Source of the DNA: Mytilus trossulus
Taxonomy: Eukaryota > Mollusca > Bivalvia > Mytilida > Mytilidae
Assembly (NCBI RefSeq): GCF_036588685.1
Contig: NC_086382.1
Location: forward strand, 59,662,987 to 59,726,986
Length of the DNA: 64,000 nt
Direction of reading: 5' to 3'
Below are positions 36,658-48,783 of the stretch, piece after piece; the first letter of the stretch is position 1, and each line of letters opens with the position of its first letter. The notes under the pieces are model-generated. The model saw only the letters and a program-made list of their open reading frames with translations, was not told the DNA's origin and did no database searches. Made by a program: the position numbers and the translations under genes.

Positions 36658-39600
36658 CTGAAATGGAATAAATATGAATAAATAACAATATTATGCTTTT
36701 ATAATATGTTGTCATGAGGATTTATGTAAATTTTAACAAGTGAAGTTTTCAAATCGGTTTGATAGTTGGTATCTAATTCATTGGAACAACAATCGCATAA
36801 TAAGATCAGGATTCTCAATTATCAAAATAAGCCCATTTCAAGCATTACAGACGGTCAATTTAAAGCTACATGTAAATTTAAAGCTTGTATCCAATATGAT
36901 AAATGAAAAACTGGTAGGGACCATCTAGCTGTTGTTATTTGTTTTTTATTTTAAATTTGACTTTTATGAGTTCAAGTTGACAATTTTTTGTTTCAATTAG
37001 GCATTGGAAGTGAGAAATGTCAACATTGAAATTGGCAATGTTAATAAAGGGAAACTCCGCAAAAACAAAGCATAAAAAAACACACGTTCATAAATAAAAA
37101 AAAAAACCTTTACTCTCTATGTAATGAGATCAAAATCGATTTTTGAAGTTCACTGTCAGTTCTCGACAGTACGTCATCTTGTCAGCATGCCCGATCTAAA
37201 AAGTCCCGTAATATCTATAAACCACAGAGAACAAAAGAAATTAAGGTTTGAATTGAAAAATGTCAATTTTAAAAATGGTTTAACATCCATTCAATTTATT
37301 TAATGCAGTCTTTTTTATTTAATCTAGAATGAATAACTTGCTGATTATTTTAACAATTTATCGCGTACATTAAAGAATGCGAATGGCGTACATGTAGTTG
37401 CGCAAAGAAAACAGGAACATATCACTTCAATTGCATGTAGTAGGCAATTAACCTAAGTAACTTAACTAAGTTTAATCAACAAATTGCATAACAAAAACAA
37501 AGACAATTACGATCAACAAATATTAATAAAAAAGTTTTAAAGAAAAAATGACAAGGACTGCTGTAAATAAGATGTGATGCACAATATAATGTATTTATCA
37601 AAGTGAATATAGAAAACCCTAATACCAAAGCATGCACTAGTTGAAATAAATGTTGATTTATCTATCTAAGTTAAGGTGAATCACTACATATATGACGGGA
37701 ACTTAACATATATATTTAATCGATAAAACACACTTTAAAAATGTCTTTTTTAAAAATAATATAGGCATAATTGGTCCAACTCTTATATTGGAATCGGTGT
37801 TGATATAGAAAATATATATTCCACAAAAGATGAAGTCTACCCAAGCCTTAAACAAGCTATTTTCTATGCCCAAGCAAACATTCTTGTCTCAAATAGTGCA
37901 TTATATTCTAAAAAGCGAGATTTGAACATGTGCATAAAAATTGAAATAACGTTTTGTACCGATAAACATCTTTATATGAAACAGCAATAGGAAGGAAAGG
38001 CTCAACGAAATATGGAAATGAAGAGTTCTCATATTTCACAATCCAATGGCAAGAACCTTCACATTGTTTGAGTCTGTCATATATTAAGTACTTATGACTA
38101 AGATTTTGAATATTTGACAATGATGGATTCTCCAGAACTGTATCGCATACCCTATAGTTAATGAACTTTATTGCTGTCGTCGGCCCCTTGGCTGAGATTG
38201 GTTATTAATCGGGTTGATACAGAATGACATACGGCTTTGCTATGTATTATTCTTTTTGCATCAAGCGGACCCTATCTACTATATTTGCTACTCTCCTAAC
38301 TAATTGTAAACAGTTTAAAAAGAAACGTTGAACGATAAAAGAAATCCATTTTGAATAGTAGAACAATAAAATTGAGAATGGATATTGGGAATGTGTCAAA
38401 GAGACAACAACCCGACAAAAAAAAAAAAAAGACAACAGCAGAAGGTCACCAACAGGTCTTCAATGTAGCGAGAAATTCCCGCACCCGGAGGCGTCCTTCA
38501 GCTGGCCCCTAAACAAATATATACTAGTTCAGTGATAATGAACGCCACACTAATTTCCAAATTGTACACAAGAAACTAAAATTAAAATAATACAAGACTA
38601 ACAAAGGCCAGAGGCTCCTGATATATTAACTCCTTACCCCTACCAACCAAACCCCCAACCTCCAAAAAAGACTTGAAATTGATCACAGCTACTTTATATG
38701 TAGTTACTTTTAAAATGAAAGTTTGGTCAAGAATAAATGCCATTGTATCTACTAGAAACTAAGTTAACTACAACACAACCATTAACACAGACCGATTTTT
38801 GAGTGATAATAATTACCAAAGAAAATTGTGTTATTTTGAATTCTAGTTTCATCATTAAATGCCGTTTCCGATATATCATTATCAGGTATTATAACTGAAG
38901 CTGTATTACTCATGAGAGTTTGGTTATGTGTCTGAATGGCAGCTGCTGACTCATTCCAAACTGTAGATATTACTATATCAGCAGTTACTGACGCTGGTGT
39001 AACATGTATTAAATCTTGCACTATTTCAGAGCTGTAATTTACATCCGCAGACACTGTTTGGTTAAAAGTTTTAATTGATAGTATGATATCAGAGAAATTT
39101 TTCATTCCTGAAATTAATACATAAAACTATTGAATGTATCAAGAAATGCAATTTTTTTCATGTTTATATGCTGATTTTTATTTATCTGTATAGTACAAAT
39201 CAAAGAATGTAGGGTATACATCCATGACCCAAAATCAGTATGTCAAAGAGACAGCTGTAGCACACATTCTCAAGAAAACATACGTCAAAACTTCTAACTT
39301 TTATAATAAATGAAAAGTATCAATGTTTCTAAATAATTTATAACAAAATGTTAGGGATATTGGGTTCTAGGATGGTTTCTATGGAAACAAGAATGTGTCA
39401 TTTTTGCCTTTTTACCTCTGTAATGTGTCTATGTTTTTAAAATCATCCACAAAAAGTAATAATTATTGAATGACTATGGTGTGCAAACTACTGACTTAGT
39501 TCAACTAATCATCTTTTGTTAGAAACCCACTTGTAAATTTTTTTTAACAATATGCGCTCTGTACTTTGAAAACTTGAATCAGTCTATCCAAAACAAATTT

Positions 39601-42600
39601 CGGTAAATTTGTCATACTTCATCTCTTTTATATTTGACAGAAAACAGTGCGCAGTTAGTTCCAAATTTTACTTAATTTACTAAATCATCAGTCGTTTTTA
39701 AAAATAGTCCAAACAAACAACGATCATAATAGTTTGACCAAATATTAGGATACATGTATTTACAAAGTCAAAACAATAGTAAACTCATTAAACTGCCTCG
39801 AAAAGTGATGAAGTCGTTAAATTGGCATTGTTTTTCTCTCTATAGAGAACGGACGGATATTGGGTAAACGAAATTTCCTTTTGTCTTCGGATGGGCGCAA
39901 GACAATTTATTCAGGTTCAATGGTGTAGAATTTTGTTTTTGCCAAGATTGTTAAGAAAACCAATTTTCAAACGAGTTAAGGTCTAGGTAAGTCATATCTG
40001 TAATGTTTATAAAAGATCACATTCAAAACCTAAACATAGTACCTTGAGATCAAAAAAGTAAACCGGACGACTTTGAATCTTCCATAGTAAATCATACACA
40101 TACCTGCTGTTATTGGTTTTACTGTAGATTCCGACCTGTTGGTGGCCTCTGTTGTTGATTGGTTTGTGACTATCGGTTGTGTATCATTGTCTGATGTTGT
40201 CATGTCCTTTGTTGTCGTTGTAACTACTGTGCTCAAATTCTCGGTTGTTTCCCTTGTTGTTACTTCCGTTGTCATCGTAGAAGTTGTAGTAGTGGTAGTT
40301 GGTGTTGTTGTTGACGTTGTTGTTTTATTCACTGTGTTTGTAATATTTAAAGCTTTCGTCAACGTATTCAATATTGTGCTTGTTGTAGTAATCTTCTGTG
40401 GTGATGTTATATTATGTTGTGCTGTCATTGCATGATTAAGTGTGGTTTCCAGATCTGTCAAATTCGCTATGGTTGGCTGGGAGGTTAATTTAGTTGCGTT
40501 AGGTAATACTGTTTCAGTTATTGTTTTTGTGGTACTGTTTACAGTCGTTGCAGAATGATCAACACTTGATTCATTATTACCTTGTTCGGTTAAGACCACG
40601 ACTGATGGTTTCAATGAGGTTTTGGTTGGATGTTGGTTTGTTGGTAATACCATTTGATTAGTTTCTGTACTACTTCCATTAGTTTGTGCTACCTCAATGG
40701 TTGACGATATATTTTTAGTTGTAGAACTAGCAGATGGTGTCAGTGAAACAGGACTATTAGTTTTACTTGTGTTTGATGTTGTTAACGGATTAATACTTGA
40801 AGGTGAACTATTGGTATTTGTTGACGTTGAAGTTGAACTTTTAGTATTCGTTGAGGTTGAAGGTGAACTGTTGGTATTCGTTGACTTTGAAGGTGAATTG
40901 TTGGTATTCGTTGAATTGGATGAGTGCGTAGCCAATGACACGGAAGTAGTACCTTTCGTTGTGAGATTGTTCGTGTTTGTGGATAAAGACGAAGATGACG
41001 ATAGAGGAACGTTGGTGTTTTTTGTACTTATATCCTGTTTCAACAAATCTGAATCAACGTCAGTATCATTGATAACTTCTAAAACTTTTTCTCCTATATA
41101 TTCCTGTTCTTTTGGGGGTGGATCTGTTGTGTCAATTTCATTTTGTATAGTTGATTTTTCATCCTCATCTCTTTTTAAAACATAACTTATAATGGAGCCT
41201 GAGTCTTGAAACTGACAATCCTCCAAAGGTAAACATTTGTATAGGAAACAATTATCACCGGTTACAGCAGCCAGACTTTGATTGAAAGAGGCAATGTTAC
41301 ATTTGTCTGAAATAGATAAAAGAAATTAAATCATAAAAAATGGTATGTATTTTAATATAAATAAAATTCTATTCAACAGGTAGGAAAAAGGGTTTTGAAA
41401 AAGTGCTTATTCTAACAACAATAACATAAAAGGAAAATAAAGAGAAGTTTTTGTTGAAAAAGTTGAATTTAATTTTTTCGAGTATTTGGCGTATTGAATT
41501 TTAAACCTGATGCTTTTTGTTATCTATTAATCATGTGTTTCTTTGTCTAATACGTTCTCCTATTTATTTGTATTGTAGTCCTGTAATATTATGTTGTCAT
41601 GTCAATGTTATATTTAACATTGCCATTACAGTGCGAGGTTTGGCATGCCACAAAACCAGGTTCAATCCACCATTTTTCCCTGTAAAAATGTCCTGTACCA
41701 AGTCAGGAATATGGCCATTGTTATATTATTGTTCGTTTCTGTGTGTTGCATTTTAACGTTGCGTCGTTTGTTTTCTCTTATTTTTTAGTTTAAATCCACA
41801 TTGCGATAAGACGTGTCACGGTACTTGTCTATCCCGAATTCATGTACTAGTATTTGGTTTTGATGTTATATTTGTTATTCTCGTGGGATTTGTCGATGTT
41901 TGGTCCGTTTCTGTGTGTGTTACATTTCAGTGTTGTGTCTTTGTTCTCCTCTTATATTTAATGCGTTTCCCTCGGTTTAAGTTTGTTACCCCGATTTTAT
42001 TTTTTGTCTATGGATCTATGAGTTTTGAACAGCGGTATACTACTGTTGCCTTTATTTATCATTATCTATTTTATTTCGAAAAGATGGCGCATGTAGTATG
42101 CATATTAAAAATGCAAATTCTTCAATGATTCAATTTTCTGTACTTTATCCTTAATCATTTTAATGTCTTAGCTCCATCATGTTTAAGATAAGTAAAAAAT
42201 ACTCTTTTTGGCCTATTAATGTGCATAACACTTTATCGATGTTCTTACCATAGCAATTTTGGGAAATAATATCTAAAATTGGGAATAGAATTGGGAATGT
42301 GTCAACGGGACACAACCCGACCAAAGAGCGGTATTACATTTGTGTGTCGACTTCTTTGTACGCCATTTACCTCAAAAAGTCTTTGACTGATTCCAGTTTG
42401 TAGATGAGTTGTTACCGAATTAATTAATTAAGGTTGTACCTAACACTACAGGGAGATAACTCTGTAAAGTCATCTTAACGTTATTACGTTGTTGAAATTT
42501 AAAGTTTCTCTTTGTTTATATCATTTGAGTCAGGTTTTCAAATCTACATTTTTACTGTATTTAGATTAACAAATTTCAAATTTGAGGTAAGACTACACGA

Positions 42601-42952
42601 TGTGATAAAATAATGAAATTCTCGAGATATAATATGGTAGACCCTTCGCACCGTTTGAAGTTTTTTTCTATTCTAAGATTAGGAGATGTGGTATGATTGC
42701 AAATAAGACAACTATCCACTAGAGAACAAATGAAGGAATTGTTAGTATGCCTGACCTACCTGTATTACAACATTGCTCTAAACAGGATTCACGTGAATTC
42801 TCATTAAGGTAGGACAACTCTTCGGCACTTGGGTTAGTGAATGAGAACATCTTGTCCACCAAAGGAGCATCAAAATGTGTTCCTGGTCCACAATGAGTAA
42901 TGGTATGAATCAAATGAAAATTAACGAAGGAATAAAACAGAAGGATGAACAT
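36446..42952 (-). CDS. MANSC-domain, mucin-stalk type I membrane protein (four exons)
   Basis: Minus-strand exons 42952-42760, 41306-40104, 39107-38817 and 36657-36446 sum to 1899 bp: ATG to stop, 632 residues, every intron phase 1. Residues 1-20 form a signal peptide. Residues about 21-105 are Cys-rich (SRESCLEQCCNT, DKCNIASFNQ, DNCFLYKCLPLEDCQF), matching the MANSC pattern. Residues about 130-500 are Ser/Thr/Asn-rich with near-repeats of STNTNSSPS and TTTST type and many NxS/T sites, a heavily glycosylated stalk. A membrane helix at about 584-607 is followed by a basic stop (GKRCFD) and a 20-residue tail with three Tyr (YSRIDYLVNGMYN). The design resembles MANSC1-like proteins. Likely a cell-surface glycoprotein; ligand unknown. 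Symmetrical phase 1 exons suit domain shuffling. Confidence 0.78.
36658..38816 (-). other. MANSC gene intron 3
   Basis: 2.2 kb intron. It contains a dispersed repeat at 38372-38620 (GGGAATGTGTCAAAGAGACA, GAAGGTCACCAACAGGTCTT, AGGCGTCCTTCAGCTGGCCC). The rest is unassigned. Confidence 0.55.
38817..39107 (-). CDS. MANSC gene exon 3
   Basis: 291 bp, acceptor TAATTTCAG, donor GTAATT, phase 1-1. Extracellular stretch with many N-glycosylation sequons (NFS, NQT, NYS, NES) and no Cys. Could be skipped in frame. Confidence 0.7.
39108..40103 (-). other. MANSC gene intron 2
   Basis: About 1 kb. No repeat or exon recognised. Confidence 0.5.
40104..41306 (-). CDS. MANSC gene exon 2: rest of MANSC domain and mucin stalk
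   Basis: 1203 bp, acceptor TCTATTTCAG, donor GTATGT, phase 1-1. It finishes the Cys-rich domain (GDNCFLYKCLPLEDC), then an acidic spacer, then low-complexity Ser/Thr/Asn sequence. The antisense strand is open for the same compositional reason. Confidence 0.8.
41307..42759 (-). other. MANSC gene intron 1 with repeats
   Basis: Holds a reversed dispersed repeat at 41620-42060 (GGTTTGGCATGCCACAAAAC, AACAGCGGTATACTACTGTT), a fragment of the GTGTCAA family at 42275-42340, a decayed TTAAGGTTGTACC MITE from 42427, and a reversed ACCACATCTTC-family end near 42682-42720. Confidence 0.6.
42760..42952 (-). CDS. MANSC gene exon 1: signal peptide and first half of MANSC domain
   Basis: 193 bp, ATG then a hydrophobic leader (MFILLFYSFVNFHLI), donor GTAGGT after codon 64, phase 1. 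A CTTACAG acceptor 30 nt upstream of the ATG (exon from 42982) suggests an untranslated first exon farther upstream. Confidence 0.75.
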
Positions 42953-43360
42953 GGTACGTTTTGTTTTCGTTTCAACAGGTTCCTGTAAGATAAAGGATAG
43001 AAAAAAAGTTGATTACAAACTAGTCAAAATGGTTCTGAATTGTGTAAGAATTAAGTAAAGGCTCGTAAGAAACTGTTTAGCATATATAAAATCTTGGTTT
43101 AACTGTTACAAGGGAAAGGCTTGTCATTTAAAAAAAAAAGAAGATGTGGTATAAGTGCCATGAAGACAATTATCAACAAGACACCAAAATGACACATAAT
43201 TAACAACTATAGGTCAATGAACGGCCTTCTTTAATGGGTAAAAATTAAACCGCATGGTTAGCTATAAGACCCCGTTAGTTTGATGAACATTATACTATAT
43301 AATAAATAGAAAACGCTTAAATATTTCGTTTGCGCTCTGTTAAGCCCAAAATAAAGCATA
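42953..43360 (-). promoter_or_regulatory. Upstream region of the MANSC gene, cut off by the transposon
   Basis: 408 bp from the ATG to the transposon edge. It has a probable 5' UTR acceptor at 42983-42985 and a reversed ACCACATCTTC-family repeat at 43131-43260. If the acceptor is used, the transposon lies inside a 5' UTR intron. Confidence 0.4.
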
Positions 43361-43530
43361 TAGTCCATCAGCTGGTAAGGTAAAATTTCAGTTCTGTGTT
43401 ACACCCAAGGGTACCGCAATTTTTTTAGATAAATCTAAAGAGTAATGTCTGAAGAATATTTTAAGAGGTGTTAGACTTTTGAAAAAGTGTCCAAAAGGGG
43501 TTAAAAGGGGTCTTATTTAAGGGTATATAA
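43361..43530. repeat. Left terminal inverted repeat of the Academ-like element
   Basis: Pairs imperfectly with 50115-50300. Best blocks are TAGTCCATCAGCT at the tip, TGTGTTACACCCAAGGGTAC and AGTGTCCAAAAGGGGTT. Confidence 0.75.
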
Positions 43531-43940
43531 AAAAATTTGTTTAACACATATATACAGAAAAAATAAAAAATAACCAAGTATTCGGTACTATTTATCTTAT
43601 TAAATTCAACAAATCATATCTTATTAATATGGAGGCTATTTTTTATTTAATTTTAATATCATATAGGACCAAGAAAAAAAAGGGGGAGTGTAATATAAAA
43701 AATTCATGATTTTGATTGAAATAAAGCATACATACTTGTTTTCTTGATGAAAAAGGTATATTTTTTTACATTGAAACATAGAGCATCGAGTAACTAAAGG
43801 CAGTTGAACAAAATTCAAAGATAAGAATGGGAAAAAACATGGAATCAATGACAAACACAACATAAGCAATGTACATCACAGTCATTAAAACACACACATT
43901 GTACTAAAAAAAATAAAAGAACCGTCAAGGTTTTAAGATC

Positions 43941-43946
43941 TTTATT
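43941..43946 (-). terminator. Polyadenylation signal AATAAA of the transposon gene
   Basis: AATAAA in minus-strand context CTTTAATAAAGATC, 50 nt after the stop and inside the element. Confidence 0.55.
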
Positions 43947-43995
43947 AAAGTTCTTTTAACAACAAAATCACCACATTTTAAGGTCATGAAGAAGG

Positions 43996-46900
43996 TCAAT
44001 CCAAAGAATCATCTTCATTTTCGTCAATGGCATCTACCGAATTATCATCTCCATCATCTTCATCATCTTCGTCGTCATCGTCAGCTATATCAACGATTTG
44101 ATTATTCTTGTTGCTACAAGCATTCGTACATTTGCAGCCATCTGTACAGGATAAACCTTGTCGAACACAAGAACATCTTTTGGTGGCACAACCAGCTTTA
44201 CATGAACAGCTTATCAGTATCAATAAAGCATCTAAGGCTGGCGGTTGGTCTAACCAATTGATGCTTATCAAATCGTTCTTAACAATCCAACCATGGTTAT
44301 TTGGCGATGGAACAGTGTTATGTTGAAGAGCAGATTTCCAAATCTTTGCCTGATAGTTGGCTCGTTTGATGTGCTTTAACATAGCATCTTTTGTTGGGGG
44401 CAGTAGATGACAATGAATGTTTTTTGCATTGCAAAAAATTCTGAATCTTAATTCATTGATGTTATTATTCTCGTACCCATATGTAGCACACAAAAACCTC
44501 TCGAGAGTGTTTGACAGTTCTGCGCCTACCTCTTCAAAAGTTTCACCAAGACGGGATAGACCTTCTGAAAACTCCACAGAACGTGTCAAAACGCCGAATG
44601 CTTTGCTTTTTCCTTTACCAGACAAAGCACTAACTGAATCACAACCAGTAAAGGCGTGAAATCCTGGCAATGCTCTACAAACTTTCTCCCCCAATTTTGC
44701 ACACATTGATTGCACATTTAATAATCTGCATTTGGAAGACGTACCTGTCAGAAGAATGATATTTGAACTGATGCAATTCTGAAAATAGCAGGCCAATACT
44801 TCCACATCAGTGTCAGGAGATTTTATTACAATGGAATTGTAGCCTTTGTCAGCTGCGTGTTTTGCATGAAGAAACATTTTTGTGTCGGCTTCTTCCTGTT
44901 TGCTTAGAAGCTCAGTGCATTTTACACTTGTAACTATTTCATTTTCAACAGAAATTGTGTGGCACATACTTCCATGTGATACGAATAAATCAATTCCTTC
45001 TAGTGCAAATCTATAGGATTGCTTACTCCATTCCGACACAAAGAATTCAACAAGAGCAACTTTGTTTCTACCAACTGACAAAAATTTCTTTCATTGCCGA
45101 GGACACGATTGTGATGGTCTCGAAATTATTGTAATGATTTGCCCTCCCAAGGACCTGCGATCCCGTTCTAAATTTTTTATGGATATTGTGGGATACTGAT
45201 CAGTGACAAAATCAATGCGGGGAGCTCTTTTTGAAACTAAAAGGATGGTTTTAAAAACAACATTTGCCAAATCCGAAAAAGTATTTGGTATCCTTGTGAT
45301 GGATTGAATGACTGCCATGCCATCAATTATCCACATGCTTTCCTCAGGAATAGCTTGCATTTGTTCAACGCCCTTTTCTAAAAGACCAGCCAGGACAGAT
45401 TTATTTGTCTTTACAGGTGTACCATCAATGTTTGCTAGAGACCATGGAAGCGGACCTAATTCAAACTGGAGGACCTCTCGCATATCCAACTGTCTTGTCT
45501 GGGCAATTACAAGCAGGCGACCAAAAAGATTTCTATCTGCTTTCAAGGCGTTGCTGGTTTTATCAGCCATTAACTGCTTACCTTTTGTTTCCTTTGTTGA
45601 AAATGTAAGCAATGCTTGTCTTTTGATTGGTTTGAAAAAGTCGATTGACTTCTGAACAAGCCGTTCACTGATGAAATTGTCTGATGCCAACTTTCCCTTT
45701 TCATACGCGTTCAGAAGGTCGCACGTTAATTCAGAAGAGGCAACAGTACCCGAGGACAACCCTGATAACTGCTCAGATGTATCAAATGGATTTGTCCAGC
45801 TTTGCAGTGTTTGAACCAATTTCAAAACGTCACTTTCATCTCGCTTTATTCGAGTTTTGCCAAGTTCTTTTTGTGTGGATGTTTCAGAGTTAACCATTCC
45901 TGCCAAATCTCGATATTTTGATGATATTGATGCTCTTTCGTGTGCATTTAACAACCAACGTTTAACAGAACCTTTATTCAAACTGAAACCAACAATGCCG
46001 CCTCTTGTTTTGGTATCTCTGTTGAATGTTTGCTCAATTGTTTGGTCAACTGGAGATCTAGAAAATCCATGAGAGCTTCTCTGAACACAAAAACCACCTG
46101 ATGAAAGATATACATGGGCATCAGGATGTGTATTTGGCAGATTTTGCATATGAAGCAAATAGACTGACATGTATCGGGAATAGTTTTGACGGTCATATGC
46201 GAAAAACCATGGCAGCATTTTTTCAACACATGCCAAATGAAGTTCCCAATTACCTTCCCTTGTTGCTCTTATAAATACCAATAAAAGTTCAACCATTTCT
46301 ATGTAAGAATTCCAGAACTTTTTCATTGGTCCCTCACTTACATTGCAATATGCATTAAATGCCTCAAATAGTTTACCAACATAAGGTGACATTAGCAATG
46401 TTTTTAAGTTGTCTGCTGTTAAATTTCGTCTGATTTGAGCTACGATTGACAGAACAGATGCTTGAAAATTAGGATCGAAAAATTCATTCTCATCATTTGA
46501 ATTAAGCCAAGAACCAAATGCTTCCCAACGTAATCGTTCAAAAGCTTCAAAAACAATTTTGTGCAATCGCAGCGCTCGATTGTAATGTTTACCTTCTAAT
46601 ACACCAGTCAACGAACATGACCTAATAACTCCAGATTCCAACAGGAGATCACCAAGCCCTGCATCGCCAAACCGTTTCCCAATAACTGCTAGGAAAGCAC
46701 ATGCAGTGTGAAATGCGCCCATTCGTAAAACAACACGCTCGAATTCAACTGGTTTCTGCCAAATTATTTCCAGTGCTTTTGCGTAAATAGCCTGATCAAA
46801 TACTATGACAACATCGCGTTGACCGAGTTTGTCAGCAATGCTTACTGATCTCTGTAGTACAGTTGTTACGGTATTTAAATCAGTTGGACTTGCGTCAATT

Positions 46901-48783
46901 ACCTGCAAGTACCCAATACTATTTGCTCGCGGGACATTAGTATGGTCAGTCATGATGTTGAAAGCAGTCCATGAAGGTATACATTGGGAAACATTATCCA
47001 GCAGAAACAAATTGTCTAAAAGTGACATTCGACAGAGCAAAAAACAGAAATCTTTTTTCCTAGATACTAAGCTTAGAGATTGAAAGCTGTTGTGTGTTTG
47101 CTTGCTAAAAGTTGTTTTCGGTCCAACACGTGGTTTCGAATAAAGATGAACAGGTTGTTCTTCAGTTACGATTTTCAAGGACCTGTTTTTACTTCTTTGG
47201 AGGGACGTTTGATTTGCTTCGTCTTCATTCTCACACCAATCTGGTCTTGTTTGGATGACAATACCATTCGTACAATGAGTAGTACCTTGGCCAGATAATG
47301 TCTCCTCACACAGATCATTATTATCCCAACAGAAACTTGAAAATACACCTTTTCTTATGATACTTGGAATGAAAATATCATCCTCAGTATTCATGATCAT
47401 TTTTTCTGCAATAGATGTTTCTATTTCTTCAACTTGATCATATGACACAGAATGGCCAAATCTATTGATGATTTTGACAATTTCTGATGACCCAGTTTGA
47501 GTTTTTAAGTAAATTGCTAGGGCAACATGTTTTGGAGTTTTGGTGTAGCCTTTACTTACAGAATAGATCAAGTCTTGAGCAAGCGACATTATCCGACGAT
47601 GTAACACCTCTGAACTAATATCAAGCTTTGAGGGTGAAATGGAGGCATGTGTAGAATCATCTGTAAGTACCAGGGCAAGAAAGTTGTAGAGTAAATCTGG
47701 AATTACAATATTATTTTCACTTATAGACTCTCCAGTAGGTGGCCAAGGAATATTAGACTTTGATTCAAGACTAATCACATTACGAATCGCTTTTGCTGCA
47801 TAAAAAACAGTTGTCACAATATCTTCATTTCCCACTGCAGCATTCAAAGTATCATTACTTTGAACCAGATTGCTAGACTCTATTGCAGTTTGTACAATCT
47901 GACCAGTTGGTACAGAACTGCAAAATACAAGCAAAGAATTTTGTCTACCAGATCTCCAAAATGTCAGGTTATCACCAAATTCATTTACAAGTCGGGCTTT
48001 TAGTCTAGTGGGGTTGTACTTCAACACATGGACACCTTGAGTTAGAAGAAGCTCTCTAAAACGAAAGCATAAATCCGTCAGATTTGAGACCTGTAGTCCA
48101 TGTATAATGTTTTGTTGTACCTCCTTGGCTAGAATATCGAAAGCAGACGTAAAGCTGTCCGGTTCTTCCTCTACTTGTGTTTCATTTTCCTTATACAGAA
48201 CTGATGTTAAAATCCTAAAACAAGATTTATGGTAGAAGAAGTCAAAGCCCGATTCCAGGCGTTTACTTAATAGAGGGTTGGTGTCCTGCTGTGTAGAAGC
48301 TTGTTTCATTGTTTCTATCGCTTCATCAGTGAGACATTTTGTTAGAGATTCTAACCTTCTTCTGTCTTTTAATGATGTTTTGTCCTGAAGACAAATAACA
48401 CACTTTGACTTATCAAAATTACGCGGAAGCTTGGCCGCTGGAACATTAATTGCATGTTTTGTAGCGCTATCTGACTCAAGTTTGCGCTTTTGTGAACAAG
48501 TGTTTCGTTTCAGGGTTAATTTTATGTCCCGCTTCATTGTGTATAGTTGATAACATTTTTTGTGGTATACACCTTTAGGGCCATCTATCCATTTACCTTT
48601 CATTATTTCTGAAACTCTGTCATTTCTTGACTCTGCTGCAGCTTTAAAGGTAGTCCAAGTTTGATCAGAAAAGGATTTCAGGTTCCCCTTTTCCCCCGAT
48701 CGATGACAGAGACATTTATCCCAACTAAAATCAATGTTTTGTTTAGGATTTAAAACAAAAGTTTGTTCCGTCATATTTTCCAT
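43996..48783 (-). pseudogene. Transposase-like protein with FEN1/XPG-type nuclease, one in-frame stop
   Basis: From ATG at 48783 one frame runs 1596 codons to the stop at 43996, broken only by TGA at codon 1231 (45093-45091). Two C2HC-like zinc motifs come first (C24, C26, H74, C77 and C128, C131, H185, C188). A long central region has WDNNDLCEETLSG, VIVFDQAIYAKALEI and RMGAFHTACAFL, possibly the transposase core. The FEN/XPG-like part has IIDG (D1154) and DFVTDQY (D1191, D1195) before the stop, and EADTKM (E1298, D1300), SPDTDVEVLA (D1324, D1326) and FTGCDSVSALSGKGK (D1382, helix-hairpin-helix) after it. Residues about 1526-1559 form a CXC/tesmin-like Cys cluster, then an Asp/Glu tail. The element would cut and join DNA in the nucleus. 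The TGA separates the two halves of the nuclease site, so this copy is probably inactive unless read through. Confidence 0.75.

Noticed and set aside
40697-41185. 162-codon plus-strand open frame rich in Val
   Set aside because: It is the antisense of the Ser/Thr/Asn-rich mucin exon; low-complexity coding sequence leaves the other strand open.
45308-47298. Several plus-strand open frames of 60-115 codons
   Set aside because: All are antisense to the large transposon frame and have no domain features.
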